From an uncultured Rubrobacteraceae bacterium (GTDB taxonomy: Bacteria > Actinomycetota > Rubrobacteria > Rubrobacterales > Rubrobacteraceae): a stretch of DNA of 64,000 nt. A program made the position numbers and the translations under genes. Shown piece after piece: positions 46,196 to 55,480 of this stretch (the stretch's first letter is position 1; each line of letters begins with the position of its first letter). The notes under the pieces are model-generated. The model ran no database searches. It saw nothing but the letters and a program-made list of their open reading frames with translations, and was not told the DNA's origin. The stretch covers positions 1 to 64,000 of the forward strand of contig CADCVH010000022.1 of NCBI GenBank assembly GCA_902806085.1, read 5' to 3'.

Positions 46196-47760
46196 TTCAC
46201 CTTCTTCTCGCTGCCCGCCCACTCCTTGTCGCGCAGGACGAACTTCTGGACCTTGCCGGTAGAGGTCTTTGGCAGTTCGGTGAACTCGACGGCGGCGGGG
46301 GCCTTGAAGCGGGCGATGTGCTCCTTGCAGAAGTCTATGATCTCCTGCTCGGTGGCCTCCTGGCCCTTCTTCAAGGTAACGAACGCCTTGGGGCGCTCGC
46401 CCCACTTCTCGTCCGGTATCGCGATGACGGCGGCCTCCATCACGGCCGGGTGCTGGTCGACCACCTGCTCGACCTCGATGGTAGAGATGTTCTCGCCGCC
46501 GGAGATGATGATGTCCTTGTTGCGGTCCCGGATCTCGACGTAGCCGTCGGGGTGCCAGACGGCCATGTCGCCGGAGTGGTACCAGCCGCCCTCGAAGGCC
46601 TCTTGGGTGGCCTCTTCGTTCTCGAAGTAGCCCTTGGCGACCATGTTGCCGTGCATCGCGATCTCGCCCATAGTCTCCCCGTCGCGCGGCACGTCGTTCA
46701 TGTTCTCGTCCACGACCCGCACGAGGTCCGAGGTGACGTAGCCCTGGCCCTGGCGCGCCATGAGCCGCGCCCGCTCCTCCATGTCCAGGTCCTCCCACTC
46801 CGGATGGACCCCGCTCGTGGTCAGCGGGCCGTAGGTCTCGGTGAGGCCGTAGATGTGCATGGGGTTTATGTTCAGGCCCAACAGGCCGCCGAGCAGGGTG
46901 GGGGAGGGCGGGGCGCCCGCTATGGCCGCCGTGACCGGGGTGTCCAGAGGATGGGCCGCCTCGTCGTTGACGATGCCGATCTGGACCGTCGGGGCGGCGC
47001 AGTAGTGGGTGACGCGCTCCTTCTCGAAGAGTTCCCAGATCCTGGGCGGCTCGACCTTTCTCAGGCAGACGTGCGTCGCGGCTGCGGCCGTGACCGCCCA
47101 CGGGTAGGTCCAGCCGTTGCAGTGGAACATCGGCAGGGTCCACAGGTACCTCGTCCCGTAGCCCATCCCCGTCTCGATGACGTTCCCAAGGGCGCTCAGG
47201 TACGCGCCGCGGTGGGTGTACATGACGCCCTTGGGCTTGCCGGTGGTGCCGGAGGTGTAGTTTATGGAGATGGTCTCTTCCTCGTCCTCGGGCGCGCTCT
47301 CGACCCGCTCCGGCGAGCCTTCGGCGAGAAAGTCCTCGTAGGGGTCGCCGGCTTCTCCCGTATCGTCTATGCGGATCGTCTCGACCTCGACGTCCGCGAG
47401 AAGCGCCTCGAGCTCGGCGTCCGCGAAGACCATCCTTGCCCCGGAATGCTCGACGATGTAGGTGACCTCGTCTTTGCCGAGGCGCGTGTTTATGGCCACG
47501 AGCACGAGGCCGGCGGCGGGGGCGGCGAAGTGAGCCTCCAGCATCGGCGGCGTGTTGGGGCAGAGGAAGGCGACGCGGTCGCCCTTCTCGAGGCCCGAGC
47601 CGCGCAGCCGCGAGGCCAGGCGGTCCACCCTCTCTTCGAGCTCCCGGTACGTGTAGCGGCGGTCGCCGTAGACTACCGCCTCTTTCTCCGGGAACATGTA
47701 CGCGCTGCGCCTCAGGAAGCTGATGGGCGTAAGCTCGCTACGGTAAACCTTCTTGGCCAT
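46192..47760 (-). CDS. Acyl-CoA synthetase / AMP-dependent ligase
   Basis: Protein of 522 residues of the ANL superfamily. P-loop YTSGTTGKPKGVMYTHRG, acyl-pocket region MFHCNGWTYPW, adenylate motif HIYGLTETYGPLTTS, hinge region GWYHSGDMAV and IRDRNKDIIISGGENIS, and catalytic Lys in LPKTSTGKVQKF. The MFHCNGW and YGLTE pattern is common in medium-chain or acyl-activating enzymes. It would feed fatty acids into the beta-oxidation genes elsewhere in the window. ATG with AAAGGAG upstream. Confidence 0.92.
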   Translation of the reverse strand: MAKKVYRSELTPISFLRRSAYMFPEKEAVVYGDRRYTYRELEERVDRLASRLRGSGLEKGDRVAFLCPNTPPMLEAHFAAPAAGLVLVAINTRLGKDEVTYIVEHSGARMVFADAELEALLADVEVETIRIDDTGEAGDPYEDFLAEGSPERVESAPEDEEETISINYTSGTTGKPKGVMYTHRGAYLSALGNVIETGMGYGTRYLWTLPMFHCNGWTYPWAVTAAAATHVCLRKVEPPRIWELFEKERVTHYCAAPTVQIGIVNDEAAHPLDTPVTAAIAGAPPSPTLLGGLLGLNINPMHIYGLTETYGPLTTSGVHPEWEDLDMEERARLMARQGQGYVTSDLVRVVDENMNDVPRDGETMGEIAMHGNMVAKGYFENEEATQEAFEGGWYHSGDMAVWHPDGYVEIRDRNKDIIISGGENISTIEVEQVVDQHPAVMEAAVIAIPDEKWGERPKAFVTLKKGQEATEQEIIDFCKEHIARFKAPAAVEFTELPKTSTGKVQKFVLRDKEWAGSEKKVN

Positions 47761-47991
47761 GCGGCTCCTTTCGGTTTTCCCCTAGGGCGGAAGTATATAG
47801 CCCGCCCGGGAGGCTTCGCCAGATGCTCTGCGGTTCGTGATGCGAAAGCGCGTGCGCGGCCGGGGCGCGGCTGGGGCCTGCCTCGGGCGGCCGCGGGGGA
47901 GTCGCGTGCGTGTAATGGTATGCTTCTGCGGGACTGTAGGGGATTCGGGAGCCCGCGGTCGGGGTCCGTTCGGCCGCTAGAAAGAGGTCAG

Positions 47992-50900
47992 GTGAACGAC
48001 AGGGACGCGCGGCGCCTGGATCGCCACAGGCGGCGCATCGAGGATCTCGTGCTCTGGCGCAACGCGCGGGAGAGCCACGTCGAGTCGTGGCGCTTTCGGG
48101 CGGAGAACGGCGAGGCGCGCAAGCTGGGCCTCGGGGACTTCTGGCCTGAGCCTGCGTTGCCGGCCCACCTCTCCGCGGAGGCAAGGGTCCCCGACGGCTG
48201 GGCCGGCTCCCCCGTCGAGCTGGAGCTGTGGCTGGGCGGCGAGGGGTTCGTGCGGCTCTCCACGGGCCTCAACGGCGGCCTGAACCCGTACCACAAGAGC
48301 TTCCCGGTTACGAAGAGGGCGAGGGGCGGGGAGGTCATCGGGGTGGAGGCCGAGGTGGTCCCGCGCGGGCCCTTCGGCACCAACGTCGCCGAGCCGCGCC
48401 TGCGGCGGGCGGCGCTCGTCGTGCCGGAGGCGGGGGTGCGGGGGCTGGAGAGGGACCTGGCCCTGATCTCGGGCGTCTGCGAGAGGCTCGGCGACCACGA
48501 GGCGGTGCCGCACCTGCTCGACGTCATGGACGACGCCTTCTCCGGCCTCTTCGCCCACTGGCCCTCCGGCAGCGAGGTGGCCCTGACGCGCTACCTGCAG
48601 ACCTTCGCGGAGTCCGCCGACGGCGGCCCGTGGAGCCTGCCGCCCGCCCCCCGCGAGGTCGAGCCGCTCCCCGACGAGACGCGGCGGGCCGTCGCGGAGG
48701 TGCGGGCCATGATCTCCTCCCGGTTGGAGAAGCTGAAAGAGAGCTACCCGCCGGCCGGAAGCCTCGCCCTCACCGGCCACGCCCACCTCGACCTCGCCTG
48801 GCTCTGGCCCGTCTCGGAGACCAGGCGCAAGGGGCGCAGGACCTTCGCGAGCGTGCTCTCCCTGATGGACCGCTACGAGGACTTCGTCTTCAACCAGTCC
48901 TCGGCCCAGCTCTACGCCTGGATCGAGGAGGAGGACCCGGGGATCTTCGAGGGGGTACGAAAGCGCGTCGAAGAGGGGCGCTGGGAGCCGGTCGGCGGGA
49001 TGTGGGTCGAGCCGGACTGCCAGATCCCCTCCGGCGAGTCCATCGTCCGCCAACTCCTCTACGGCCAGAGATACTTCCAGGAGAAGTTCGGGCGGCGCTC
49101 GAAGGTCGCGTGGCTCCCCGACACCTTCGGCTTCTCGCCCGCCGTGCCGCAGCTCTTGCGCGGCGCCGGGATCGGGGGTTTCTTTACCTACAAGCTCAAC
49201 TGGAGCGAGGCGAACCGCTTCCCGCACGACCTCTACGAGTGGGAGGGCCTGGACGGGTCCGTCGTGACCGCCCACGACTTCGAGAACCCGGGCCAGGACT
49301 ACAACGGCAACATCAGGCCGACGGACGTCCTCGGCACCTGGCACAACTTCGAGGGCAAGCGCCGCCACCCAGAGAGCCTGTTCTCCTTCGGCTGGGGCGA
49401 CGGCGGCGGCGGGCCGACGGAGCAGATGCTCGAAAACTACGCCCGCCTGAAGAGCTTCCCCGCCATGCCCCGCCTGCGCATGGCCCGCGTGGACGACTTC
49501 TTCGACGGCCTGCCCAAAGAGGGCCTGCCGAGGTGGACCGGCGAGCTCTTCCTGGAGCTCCACCGCGGCACCCTCACGACCCAGGCCAGGGTCAAGAAGC
49601 TCAACCGCGAGGCCGAGCACCGCCTGCTCGAGGCCGAGGCCCTGCTCTCGCTCGCCACCCTCCACGGCGGCGAGTACCCTGCCCGGGAGCTCGAAGCCAC
49701 CTGGAAGGCCCTCCTCCTCAACCAGTTCCACGACATCCTGCCGGGAACCTCGATCCCCGAGGTCTACGAGGTCACCCACCGCGAGCTCGAAGACGCCGTA
49801 GAGACCGCGGAGGACCTGCGCGACGGATCCTTCTCCCCGGCGGGCACGGGCAACCCGGCTCTGCTCCTCGCCAACGCCTCCCTGAACGGGCGCCCGCTCT
49901 CGGTGCTGCTCACCGCCGATAGGCGGCCCGGCGCCGCGGGCATGGCCGACGCCGACGGAAACCCCCTGCCGACCCAGGAGGCGGAGGGCGGCGCCCTGCT
50001 GGTCCACGCCCCCGACCGCGAGGTCCCCCCGCTCGGATGGACCGCCCTGCAACCGGGCGACGGGGGAGGACCCGAAGACGGGCCCGGCGTCCGGGTCGAG
50101 GTCGCGGACGGGCGCACCGTGATGGAGAACGACCTGTTGCGCGTGGAGATCGGGGACGACGGCACGCTCCACCGCGTCCACGACGGGGAGGTCGGGCGCG
50201 AGGTCCTCGACGGCCGCGCCAACCAGCTCTGGGCCTACTCGGACAGGCCCCGCAACTGGGAGGCCTGGGACGTGGACGAGGGCTACGAGCAGCAGGGGGA
50301 GGAGATCTCCTCGGTCGAGAGCATCGAGGTCGTCGAGCGGGGACCATTGCGGGCGTCCGTGCGCGTGCGGCGCCGGTGGCGCGGCTCCGCCATCTCCCAG
50401 ACCTACCGCCTCCTCTCCGGCTCCCGGCGCCTCGACGTGGAGACGCACGTGGACTGGCACGAGCGGAGGGTCCTGCTCCGGACGCTCTTCCCGCTGAACG
50501 TCCGGTCCCACGAGGTCACGTGCGAGACGATGTTCGGGGCCCAGCGGCGCCCGACGCACGGGAACACCGAGTGGGACGCCGCGCGCTTCGAGGCCTCGGC
50601 CCACCGCTTCTGCGACCTCTCAGAGCCGGGATACGGCGTCGCCCTGATGAACGACGGCAAGTACGGCCACAGCGCCAGGGGCAACGTGCTCGGCATCAGC
50701 CTCGTCCGGGGCCCGCTCTACCCCGACCCTCTAGCCGATGAGGGCGGGCACCGCTTCACCTACTCCCTCTACCCGCACCCCGGCGACTGGACCGCGGCGG
50801 GCGTCGCGCGCGAAGCCCTCGCCCTCAACAGCCCCCTCGTTCCGGTCGAGGCCGGCGGCGAAGGGTTGCCGCGGGAGTTCTCGTTCGTGAGGCCCGAGGG

Positions 50901-51150
50901 CGTGGAGCTCGCGCTCGGGGGGCTCAAGGCGGCCGAGGACGGGCGGGGCCACATCCTGCGCCTCTACGAGCCCCACGGCGCGCGCGGCCGGTGCCGCCTG
51001 ACGTTCCCGGGCGGCCTCCGGGGCGTCGAGAGGATTAACCTTCTGGAAGATTCGGGGTACGGAAACCCTGAGGTGAGCGGGGACGACGTGCTCCTGGACG
51101 TCGGTCCCTTCGAGGTGGTGACGCTGCGTGTAACGGCCGAAACCGGGTAA
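47992..51150 (+). CDS. Alpha-mannosidase (glycoside hydrolase family 38)
   Basis: Protein of 1052 residues, normal for GH38. Domains: N-terminal beta region; catalytic domain with zinc ligands in GHAHLDLAWLWP (H263, H265-D267 region), GGMWVEPDCQIPSGES, nucleophile D377 in WLPDTFGFSPAVPQL, FSFGWGDGGGGPT; mid-domain LLLNQFHDILPGTSI; and C-terminal beta-sandwiches. No signal peptide, so it is cytoplasmic and probably trims imported mannosides. GTG 47992 has AAAGAGG upstream; the frame stays open far upstream only as antisense of the synthetase gene. Followed by two aldo/keto reductases. Confidence 0.94.
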   Translation: MNDRDARRLDRHRRRIEDLVLWRNARESHVESWRFRAENGEARKLGLGDFWPEPALPAHLSAEARVPDGWAGSPVELELWLGGEGFVRLSTGLNGGLNPYHKSFPVTKRARGGEVIGVEAEVVPRGPFGTNVAEPRLRRAALVVPEAGVRGLERDLALISGVCERLGDHEAVPHLLDVMDDAFSGLFAHWPSGSEVALTRYLQTFAESADGGPWSLPPAPREVEPLPDETRRAVAEVRAMISSRLEKLKESYPPAGSLALTGHAHLDLAWLWPVSETRRKGRRTFASVLSLMDRYEDFVFNQSSAQLYAWIEEEDPGIFEGVRKRVEEGRWEPVGGMWVEPDCQIPSGESIVRQLLYGQRYFQEKFGRRSKVAWLPDTFGFSPAVPQLLRGAGIGGFFTYKLNWSEANRFPHDLYEWEGLDGSVVTAHDFENPGQDYNGNIRPTDVLGTWHNFEGKRRHPESLFSFGWGDGGGGPTEQMLENYARLKSFPAMPRLRMARVDDFFDGLPKEGLPRWTGELFLELHRGTLTTQARVKKLNREAEHRLLEAEALLSLATLHGGEYPARELEATWKALLLNQFHDILPGTSIPEVYEVTHRELEDAVETAEDLRDGSFSPAGTGNPALLLANASLNGRPLSVLLTADRRPGAAGMADADGNPLPTQEAEGGALLVHAPDREVPPLGWTALQPGDGGGPEDGPGVRVEVADGRTVMENDLLRVEIGDDGTLHRVHDGEVGREVLDGRANQLWAYSDRPRNWEAWDVDEGYEQQGEEISSVESIEVVERGPLRASVRVRRRWRGSAISQTYRLLSGSRRLDVETHVDWHERRVLLRTLFPLNVRSHEVTCETMFGAQRRPTHGNTEWDAARFEASAHRFCDLSEPGYGVALMNDGKYGHSARGNVLGISLVRGPLYPDPLADEGGHRFTYSLYPHPGDWTAAGVAREALALNSPLVPVEAGGEGLPREFSFVRPEGVELALGGLKAAEDGRGHILRLYEPHGARGRCRLTFPGGLRGVERINLLEDSGYGNPEVSGDDVLLDVGPFEVVTLRVTAETG

Positions 51151-51184
51151 CATGGGGCCGGAGAGCTAGAGAAGGGACGAAGGC

Positions 51185-52060
51185 ATGGAACATCGGCGTT
51201 TGGGGCGTCTGGGTAGGGAGAACTCGGTTCTCATCTTCGGGGGGGCCGCGCTTGGGGAGGCGGGCGCGGAGGCCGCGGACCGGGCCATCCGGCAGGCGCT
51301 CGACGCCGGGGTGGACCACTTCGACACGGCCGCGGACTACGGCGACTCCGAGCTCCACTACGGGCGCTGGATGTCTGAGATGCGGGACGGGATCTTCCTC
51401 TCCACGAAGACCGGCGACCGCGAGGCGGCCGCCGCGCGGCGCTCCATAGAGAACTCCCTGCAGCGGCTGCGCGTCGACTCCGTGGACCTGATCCAGCTCC
51501 ACGCCATAGGCGACCTCGAAGACCTCGACCGCGCCACCGGTAGCGGGGGCTCGCTCGAGGCCGCGATCCAGGCGAAGGAAGAGGGCCTCGTGGACGCCAT
51601 CGGCATCACGGGCCACGGCCACGAAGCGCCCGCGACCCACCTCGAAGCCCTGAACCGCTACCCCTTCGACACCGTCCTGACCCCCTGGAACTACATCCTC
51701 TCAACCGACGACGACTACCGGCGGGACTTCGACGCCCTGGTCGCCGAGATAAAGCGCCAGGACGCCGGCCTCATGACCATAAAAACCATCTCCAAGCGCA
51801 ACTGGCCCCACGGCGACCCCACGGGCGACCAGAAGTACACCACCTGGTACGAGCCCTTCGACCTCCAGGAGCACATAGACGCCGCCGTCTCCTACGTCCT
51901 CTCCTACGAGGAGATCACCGGCATGGCCATGGTCGGCGACGTGACCCTGGTGCCGAGCATGCTGGAGGCCGACGGGCGCAGAATGCCGCGCGAAGAAGCC
52001 GAAAGGGTCCTCGCGAACGCCCCGGACTACTCCTCGCCGTTCATCACGGTGCCGTTTTAG
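51185..52060 (+). CDS. Aldo/keto reductase (atypical subgroup)
   Basis: Protein of 291 residues. Tetrad in [12 protein letters not shown] (Asp, Tyr), [10 protein letters not shown] (Lys) and [11 protein letters not shown] (His). [20 protein letters not shown] and [12 protein letters not shown] are typical of the subgroup annotated as putative aldo/keto reductases of actinobacteria and archaea. It starts 34 bp after the mannosidase stop and is presumably co-transcribed; it may act on the released sugar or an aldehyde from it. ATG with GAAGGGACGAAGGC upstream. Confidence 0.88.
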   Translation: MEHRRLGRLGRENSVLIFGGAALGEAGAEAADRAIRQALDAGVDHFDTAADYGDSELHYGRWMSEMRDGIFLSTKTGDREAAAARRSIENSLQRLRVDSVDLIQLHAIGDLEDLDRATGSGGSLEAAIQAKEEGLVDAIGITGHGHEAPATHLEALNRYPFDTVLTPWNYILSTDDDYRRDFDALVAEIKRQDAGLMTIKTISKRNWPHGDPTGDQKYTTWYEPFDLQEHIDAAVSYVLSYEEITGMAMVGDVTLVPSMLEADGRRMPREEAERVLANAPDYSSPFITVPF

Positions 52061-52197
52061 CTAGGTATTGGGGAGGCTTCGTGGCAATCACGAAACCTCC
52101 CCTTATTTGGAAGCTCTTTCGGGTTTGTTGGAAGCTCTTTCGGGTTTGGGGACCTGGCAGCCCGACGGGCAACCTGAAGCCTAGAACCTAAAACCTC
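52061..52197. repeat. Intergenic inverted-array element, copy F, with terminator and tandem duplication
   Basis: Left arm CTAGGTATTGGGGAGG (52061-52076) and right arm AACCTGAAGCCTAGAACC, TAAAACCTC (52171-52197). Inside: a hairpin GGGGAGG-c-TTCGTG / CACGAA-a-CCTCCCC (52070-52102) followed by TTATTT, a likely terminator for the upstream aldo/keto reductase. Next comes a perfect tandem pair of 21-bp units (52107-52127 and 52128-52148) with core GGAAGCTCTTTCGGG, then a short GCCCGACGGGC stem. Confidence 0.72.
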
Positions 52198-52215
52198 TAC
52201 TGAAAGGACCCACCT

Positions 52216-53169
52216 TTGCAGAAAGTCCGTTTCGGAAAGACAGATCTCGAGATAACCGCGGTAGGTTTCGGAGCCTGGGCGATAGGCGGGACCGGCTGGC
52301 ATGGCGCGTGGGGTTCGCAGGACGACGACGAGGCGGTCGGGGCCATTCGGCGTGCCGTCGAGCTCGGCGTCAACTGGGTGGACACGGCGGCCGTGTACGG
52401 CCTCGGGCACTCCGAGGAGCTCGTGGCTCGGGCGCTCAAGGGCGTCCCCGACGCCGATAGGCCTTACGTGTTCACCAAGTGCTCGCTCGTCTGGGACGGG
52501 GGCGGCGACGTCTCCAACGTCCTGAAGAAGGACTCCGTGAAAAGGGAGTGCGAGGACAGCCTGGGGCGCCTCCAGACGGACGTCATCGACCTGTACCAGA
52601 TCCACTGGCCCCGCCCCGACGAGGACATCGAGGAGGGCTGGCAGGCGCTGGCCGAGCTGAAGGAGGAGGGCAAGGTCCGCCACATCGGGGTCTCGAACTT
52701 CGACGCCGGCCAGATGGAGCGGGCCGACGGTATAGCACCCGTCGAGACGCTCCAGCCGCCCTACAACGCGCTCAGGCGCGACATAGAGGAAGAGATACTT
52801 CCCTATGCTCAAGAGAACGACATCGGGGTCATCGTCTACTCCCCGATGGCGAGCGGGTTGCTCTCGGGCAAGATGACCCGCGAGCGTGTCGAGAATATGC
52901 CCTCCGACGACTGGCGCCGTAACAACGAGCAGTTCAATGACCCGAAGCTCTCCCGTAACCTCGACCTCGTCGAGAAACTGCGCGAGATAGGCGAACGCCA
53001 CGACAAGTTCCCCGCCGAGGTCGCCATATCTTGGACGCTCCGGCACCCCGCGGTTTCGGCCGCCATCGTCGGTGGCCGCAGGCCGGATCAGGTAGACGGC
53101 ATCGTGGGCGCCGCGGACTTCCGCCTCTCCGACGATGAGGTAAAGGAGATAGAAGCCTCTATTCCCTAG
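52216..53169 (+). CDS. Aldo/keto reductase
   Basis: Protein of 317 residues. Tetrad Asp and Tyr in WVDTAAVYGLGHSE, Lys in VFTKCSLVW, His in YQIHWPRPDED. VRHIGVSNFDAGQM, VIVYSPMASGLLSGKMTRE and AIVGGRRPDQVDG (cofactor site) are typical of the AKR11/AKR13-like sugar-active group. TTG start with AAAGGACC upstream. The repeat element and terminator separate it from the previous reductase. Confidence 0.9.
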   Translation: MQKVRFGKTDLEITAVGFGAWAIGGTGWHGAWGSQDDDEAVGAIRRAVELGVNWVDTAAVYGLGHSEELVARALKGVPDADRPYVFTKCSLVWDGGGDVSNVLKKDSVKRECEDSLGRLQTDVIDLYQIHWPRPDEDIEEGWQALAELKEEGKVRHIGVSNFDAGQMERADGIAPVETLQPPYNALRRDIEEEILPYAQENDIGVIVYSPMASGLLSGKMTRERVENMPSDDWRRNNEQFNDPKLSRNLDLVEKLREIGERHDKFPAEVAISWTLRHPAVSAAIVGGRRPDQVDGIVGAADFRLSDDEVKEIEASIP

Positions 53170-53204
53170 GGCGCCGTCGAGGGGATCCGGTACCCCCGAG
53201 GACA

Positions 53205-53273
53205 GGTGATCCCCTGTGCAAGTCCCAGGGGATCACCTTCGAAACCAGAACGTCCGAGCCCCCGGACTCGGAC
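53205..53273 (+). terminator. Two adjacent hairpins after the aldo/keto reductase
   Basis: First hairpin: perfect 12-bp stem GGTGATCCCCTG / CAGGGGATCACC (53205-53237) with a 9-base loop. Second: GTCCGAG / CTCGGAC (53252-53273) with an 8-base loop. No clear T tract follows. They lie 36-104 bp after the reductase stop and at the 5' edge of the truncated ROK gene. They may be terminators or scars of the event that removed the ROK N-terminus. Confidence 0.5.
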
Positions 53274-54112
53274 GCATAATCGGTACCCCAAACCTGCAAA
53301 AACGGCAGCGTGGTCGTATGGGCTCGCCCCGCCGATTCCGAGGAACCGGCCCCGCGGATTTCGCCGCCGGCAAGGCCGCCAGCCTGCCCATCGTGCCTGG
53401 CTGGGACAGCTTCTCCATACCGGATTACTTCAAGGAGCACTTCGGCGACGTGCCGGTCTTGGTGGAGAACGACGTCAACATCATGGCGTTCGGTGAGCAC
53501 AGGGTAAACTGGCCTGATTGCGAGCATTTCCTCTTCGTCAAGATCGGGACCGGGATCGGGTGCGGCATCGTGGTCGGGGGGGGCATCCGCCGGGGGGCGC
53601 GGGGCGCCGCCGGGGATATAGGTCACATCAGGATCAGCGGCCACGACGAGGCCGTCTGCCGGTGCGGGAACGTCGCGTGCGTCGAGGCGGTCGCGGGTGG
53701 TTGGGCCCTGGCGCGGCAGTTGACCAGCGCGGGCGTCCCCGCGGGCGACGCCAGGGACGTCGTGGCCCTCGTGCGGGCTGGCAACCCGGTGGCGTCTAGG
53801 CTCGTTCGGACTACCGGCGAGTTGGTCGGCGAGGTCCTTTCCGGCTCGGTGAACTTCTTTAACCCGGGCGTGATCATCATTGGGGGCGACCCGGCCCTGG
53901 CGCACGAACAACTCTTCGCCGGTATACGCTCGGTCGTCTACCAGCGCTCCCTGCCGCTCGCGACGCGCCACCTCCAACTCGTGCCGTCGGAGCTCGGCGA
54001 CCGGGCGGGTATCTTCGGGGCCGCGATGATGGTCGCGGAGCACGTCTTGCGCCCCGACACGATCGAGGCCATGGTCTCTGACGGCCGAAAGGGTCCGAGC
54101 CCCATCTCCTGA
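53216..54112 (+). pseudogene. N-terminally truncated ROK family protein (NagC/glucokinase type)
   Basis: Recognisable ROK sequence begins only near 53342 (FRGTGPADFAAGKAASLP). It then runs complete: VPVLVENDVNIMAFGEH, KIGTGIGCGIVVGGG with the catalytic region, AAGDIGHIRISGHD, zinc cluster CRCGNVACVEA, FFNPGVIIIGGDP, and a normal end. The first ATP/sugar-binding third (and any N-terminal winged helix) is missing, and the open frame back to GTG 53216 encodes unrelated sequence crossing a hairpin. ROK repressors often control sugar operons, so this was likely a sugar regulator that has been inactivated. Confidence 0.78.
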
Positions 54113-54420
54113 ACTCCCCACGGGGACGCCGTGACTCTTGCGTGAAGGCCCGAACTCGCGCGGCACGCTCCGCGGATTACAGGCCCCGAACTCGTCCGGG
54201 ACCTGTCGTTTTCTGTACGTCGCTCCGTCCTCTCCGCCCCGCCGGAACGAAGAGCCAGCCCCAGAAAGGAACGGGCAGGAGAGCCTCACCTACCCGCGCC
54301 GCCAACCGGGAGGGAAGTCCCGCAAACCGGCCGGGATCGCGCCCCGGCCAGAGGTCGTTTGCGGTCTGGACGGACGGGTAAAAGTATTTCGTTCTTCAAG
54401 CCAACGAAGAGGAGGCCCCT
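54113..54420. other. Intergenic region
   Basis: About 308 bp between the ROK fragment and the next small gene. A short duplicated word CCGAACTCG occurs at about 54151 and 54187. Otherwise nothing coding is recognised. The 3' end supplies GAGGAGG for the following GTG start, and AT-richer sequence near 54378 (TAAAAGTATTT) may be its promoter. Confidence 0.4.
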
Positions 54421-54672
54421 GTGTCCGAGCAGCACACGGAGCAGACGATAAAGGTACGGCAGGTCACCGACGTCCACGCCAACTGGAGCAACCAGGGGGA
54501 CCTTCAGAACGGCAAGTTCTCCTACCAGTTGATCCTGGACAACGGGGTCCAGGAGGCCCTCATCATGCCCACGCCCGACGACGGCAAGCTCTTGAGGGAC
54601 CTTATCCAGGACGCCGACACCCTCTACTGGGACACGGAGAAAGAGATCCTGATCTTCGGCAAGATCGACTAA
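54421..54672 (+). CDS. Small protein of unknown function
   Basis: Protein of 83 residues beginning MSEQHTEQTIKVRQVTDVHA and containing LILDNGVQEALIMPTPDDGK and LYWDTEKEILIFGKID. Acidic, soluble, alternating beta pattern; no family recognised. The GTG start has GAGGAGG five bases upstream, and a strong terminator follows the stop by 14 bp, so it is a well-formed single-gene unit. Confidence 0.65.
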   Translation: MSEQHTEQTIKVRQVTDVHANWSNQGDLQNGKFSYQLILDNGVQEALIMPTPDDGKLLRDLIQDADTLYWDTEKEILIFGKID

Positions 54673-54686
54673 CCCACCGGAGCCCG

Positions 54687-54725
54687 CCCCCGGAGAAGCC
54701 GCGGCTTCTCCGGGGGCATTCTTTT
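54687..54725 (+). terminator. Intrinsic terminator of the 83-residue gene
   Basis: Perfect 14-bp stem CCCCCGGAGAAGCC / GGCTTCTCCGGGGG around a GC dinucleotide, followed by CATTCTTTT. This is the clearest rho-independent terminator in the window. Confidence 0.88.
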
Positions 54726-55167
54726 AGGTCCCGAAGATCTCCGCTTCGTGGATACCGCAGGCGACGAAGCTCGAGCGCGCTTGCCACGACGGCGCGCGCA
54801 GGTCCATCAGGTTCGGATGGATCAACTTCCAGGCGGCCAACGAACTCCCTGACGCACTGGGAGTCGAAAAGGTGTCCCCCGAGAGGCCTACCACGAGCGG
54901 CTCGTCGGAGCGCGGCACGTCGCGCGGGGCGTCCCGGAGCGCCCCGAGATCCCGGAGATCCAATTCGCCCCCGGGCGCTACGCTTCTGCCCGCAACGCTT
55001 ACCAGCCCGGGTTCGGAACCGGGTTCGGCGGGCATGCGACTTCGGTCTCCTGGGCCCGCTTTGCTTTCTCTCGCAATCGGGTTTCGCCGCACGAATCCCC
55101 TCTAGGACTCTCCGAACCCGGGACGGGTACGCCCGGCGCGTTGGGGCCCGACGAGAAGGGACGGTTC
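54726..55167. other. Intergenic or decayed region
   Basis: About 440 bp with open frames on both strands but no recognisable protein. One minus-strand frame ends LMDLRAPSWQARSSFVACGI but has no family match I know. Its neighbours are a truncated ROK gene and a frameshifted DUF2795 gene, so it is probably eroded DNA. Confidence 0.35.
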
Positions 55168-55380
55168 ATGAATCCTGGCGGTCTCCGGAACGCGCGGCAG
55201 TATCCGGAGGGCACCGACTTCCCCGCGGACAAGGATGAGGTGGCCCCCGGTGTCGAGAGCAACGGAGCCCTGCGGGACTACTCTGTGAACGGCCGCGTAA
55301 CGTGGCCCAGGAACGCTTCGACGGCCCGCAAGAGGTCTTTGAGGTCTTTGAGGTCTTTGAGGTCTTTGAGGCAGTCGGGG
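55168..55380 (+). pseudogene. DUF2795 gene with one-base deletion and an internal triplet-repeat expansion
   Basis: From ATG 55168 (AAGGGAC upstream) the frame reads MNPGGLRNARQYPEGTDFPA then DKDEVAPGVESNGALRD, the front of a DUF2795 domain. The back half, LLCERPRNVAQERFDGPQEV, continues in another frame. Adding one base near 55278 would join them. The end is altered by four tandem GAGGTCTTT units, giving repeated Glu-Val-Phe. It is a paralogue of the intact gene at 24614. Confidence 0.72.
55332..55367 (+). repeat. Four perfect 9-bp tandem units (GAGGTCTTT)
   Basis: GAGGTCTTT occurs four times head to tail and is followed by GAGG. It lies in the 3' part of the broken DUF2795 gene and, being a multiple of three, keeps frame. 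The word resembles those in the intergenic inverted-array elements but is not inverted here. Slippage during replication is the likely origin. Confidence 0.9.
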
Positions 55381-55423
55381 GACAGAGTAGGGCGCACGGC
55401 TTCGGTTCTCGGCTCCAAAAGAC

Positions 55424-55456
55424 GAAGCGGCTCCCGGGACTCCCGGGAGCCGCTTC
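55424..55456 (-). terminator. Terminator between convergent genes
   Basis: Perfect 15-bp stem GAAGCGGCTCCCGGG with its complement and a 3-base loop. On the minus strand it is followed by GTCTTTTGG, so it best serves the aldo/keto reductase ending at 55481, 24 bp away; it can also stop transcription from the left. Confidence 0.85.
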
Positions 55457-55480
55457 AGTACAACTACCGGGGTTTGGGCC

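Noticed and set aside
46318-47991. Continuous plus-strand open frame ahead of the mannosidase
   Set aside because: It is antisense to the acyl-CoA synthetase, is His/Val/Gly-rich as expected for a GC-rich shadow, and the real GH38 start (GTG 47992) has its own ribosome binding site.
52107-52148. Possible CRISPR array
   Set aside because: Only two units with no spacers and no cas genes; it is a simple tandem duplication. The other intergenic arrays also lack constant repeats and spacers.
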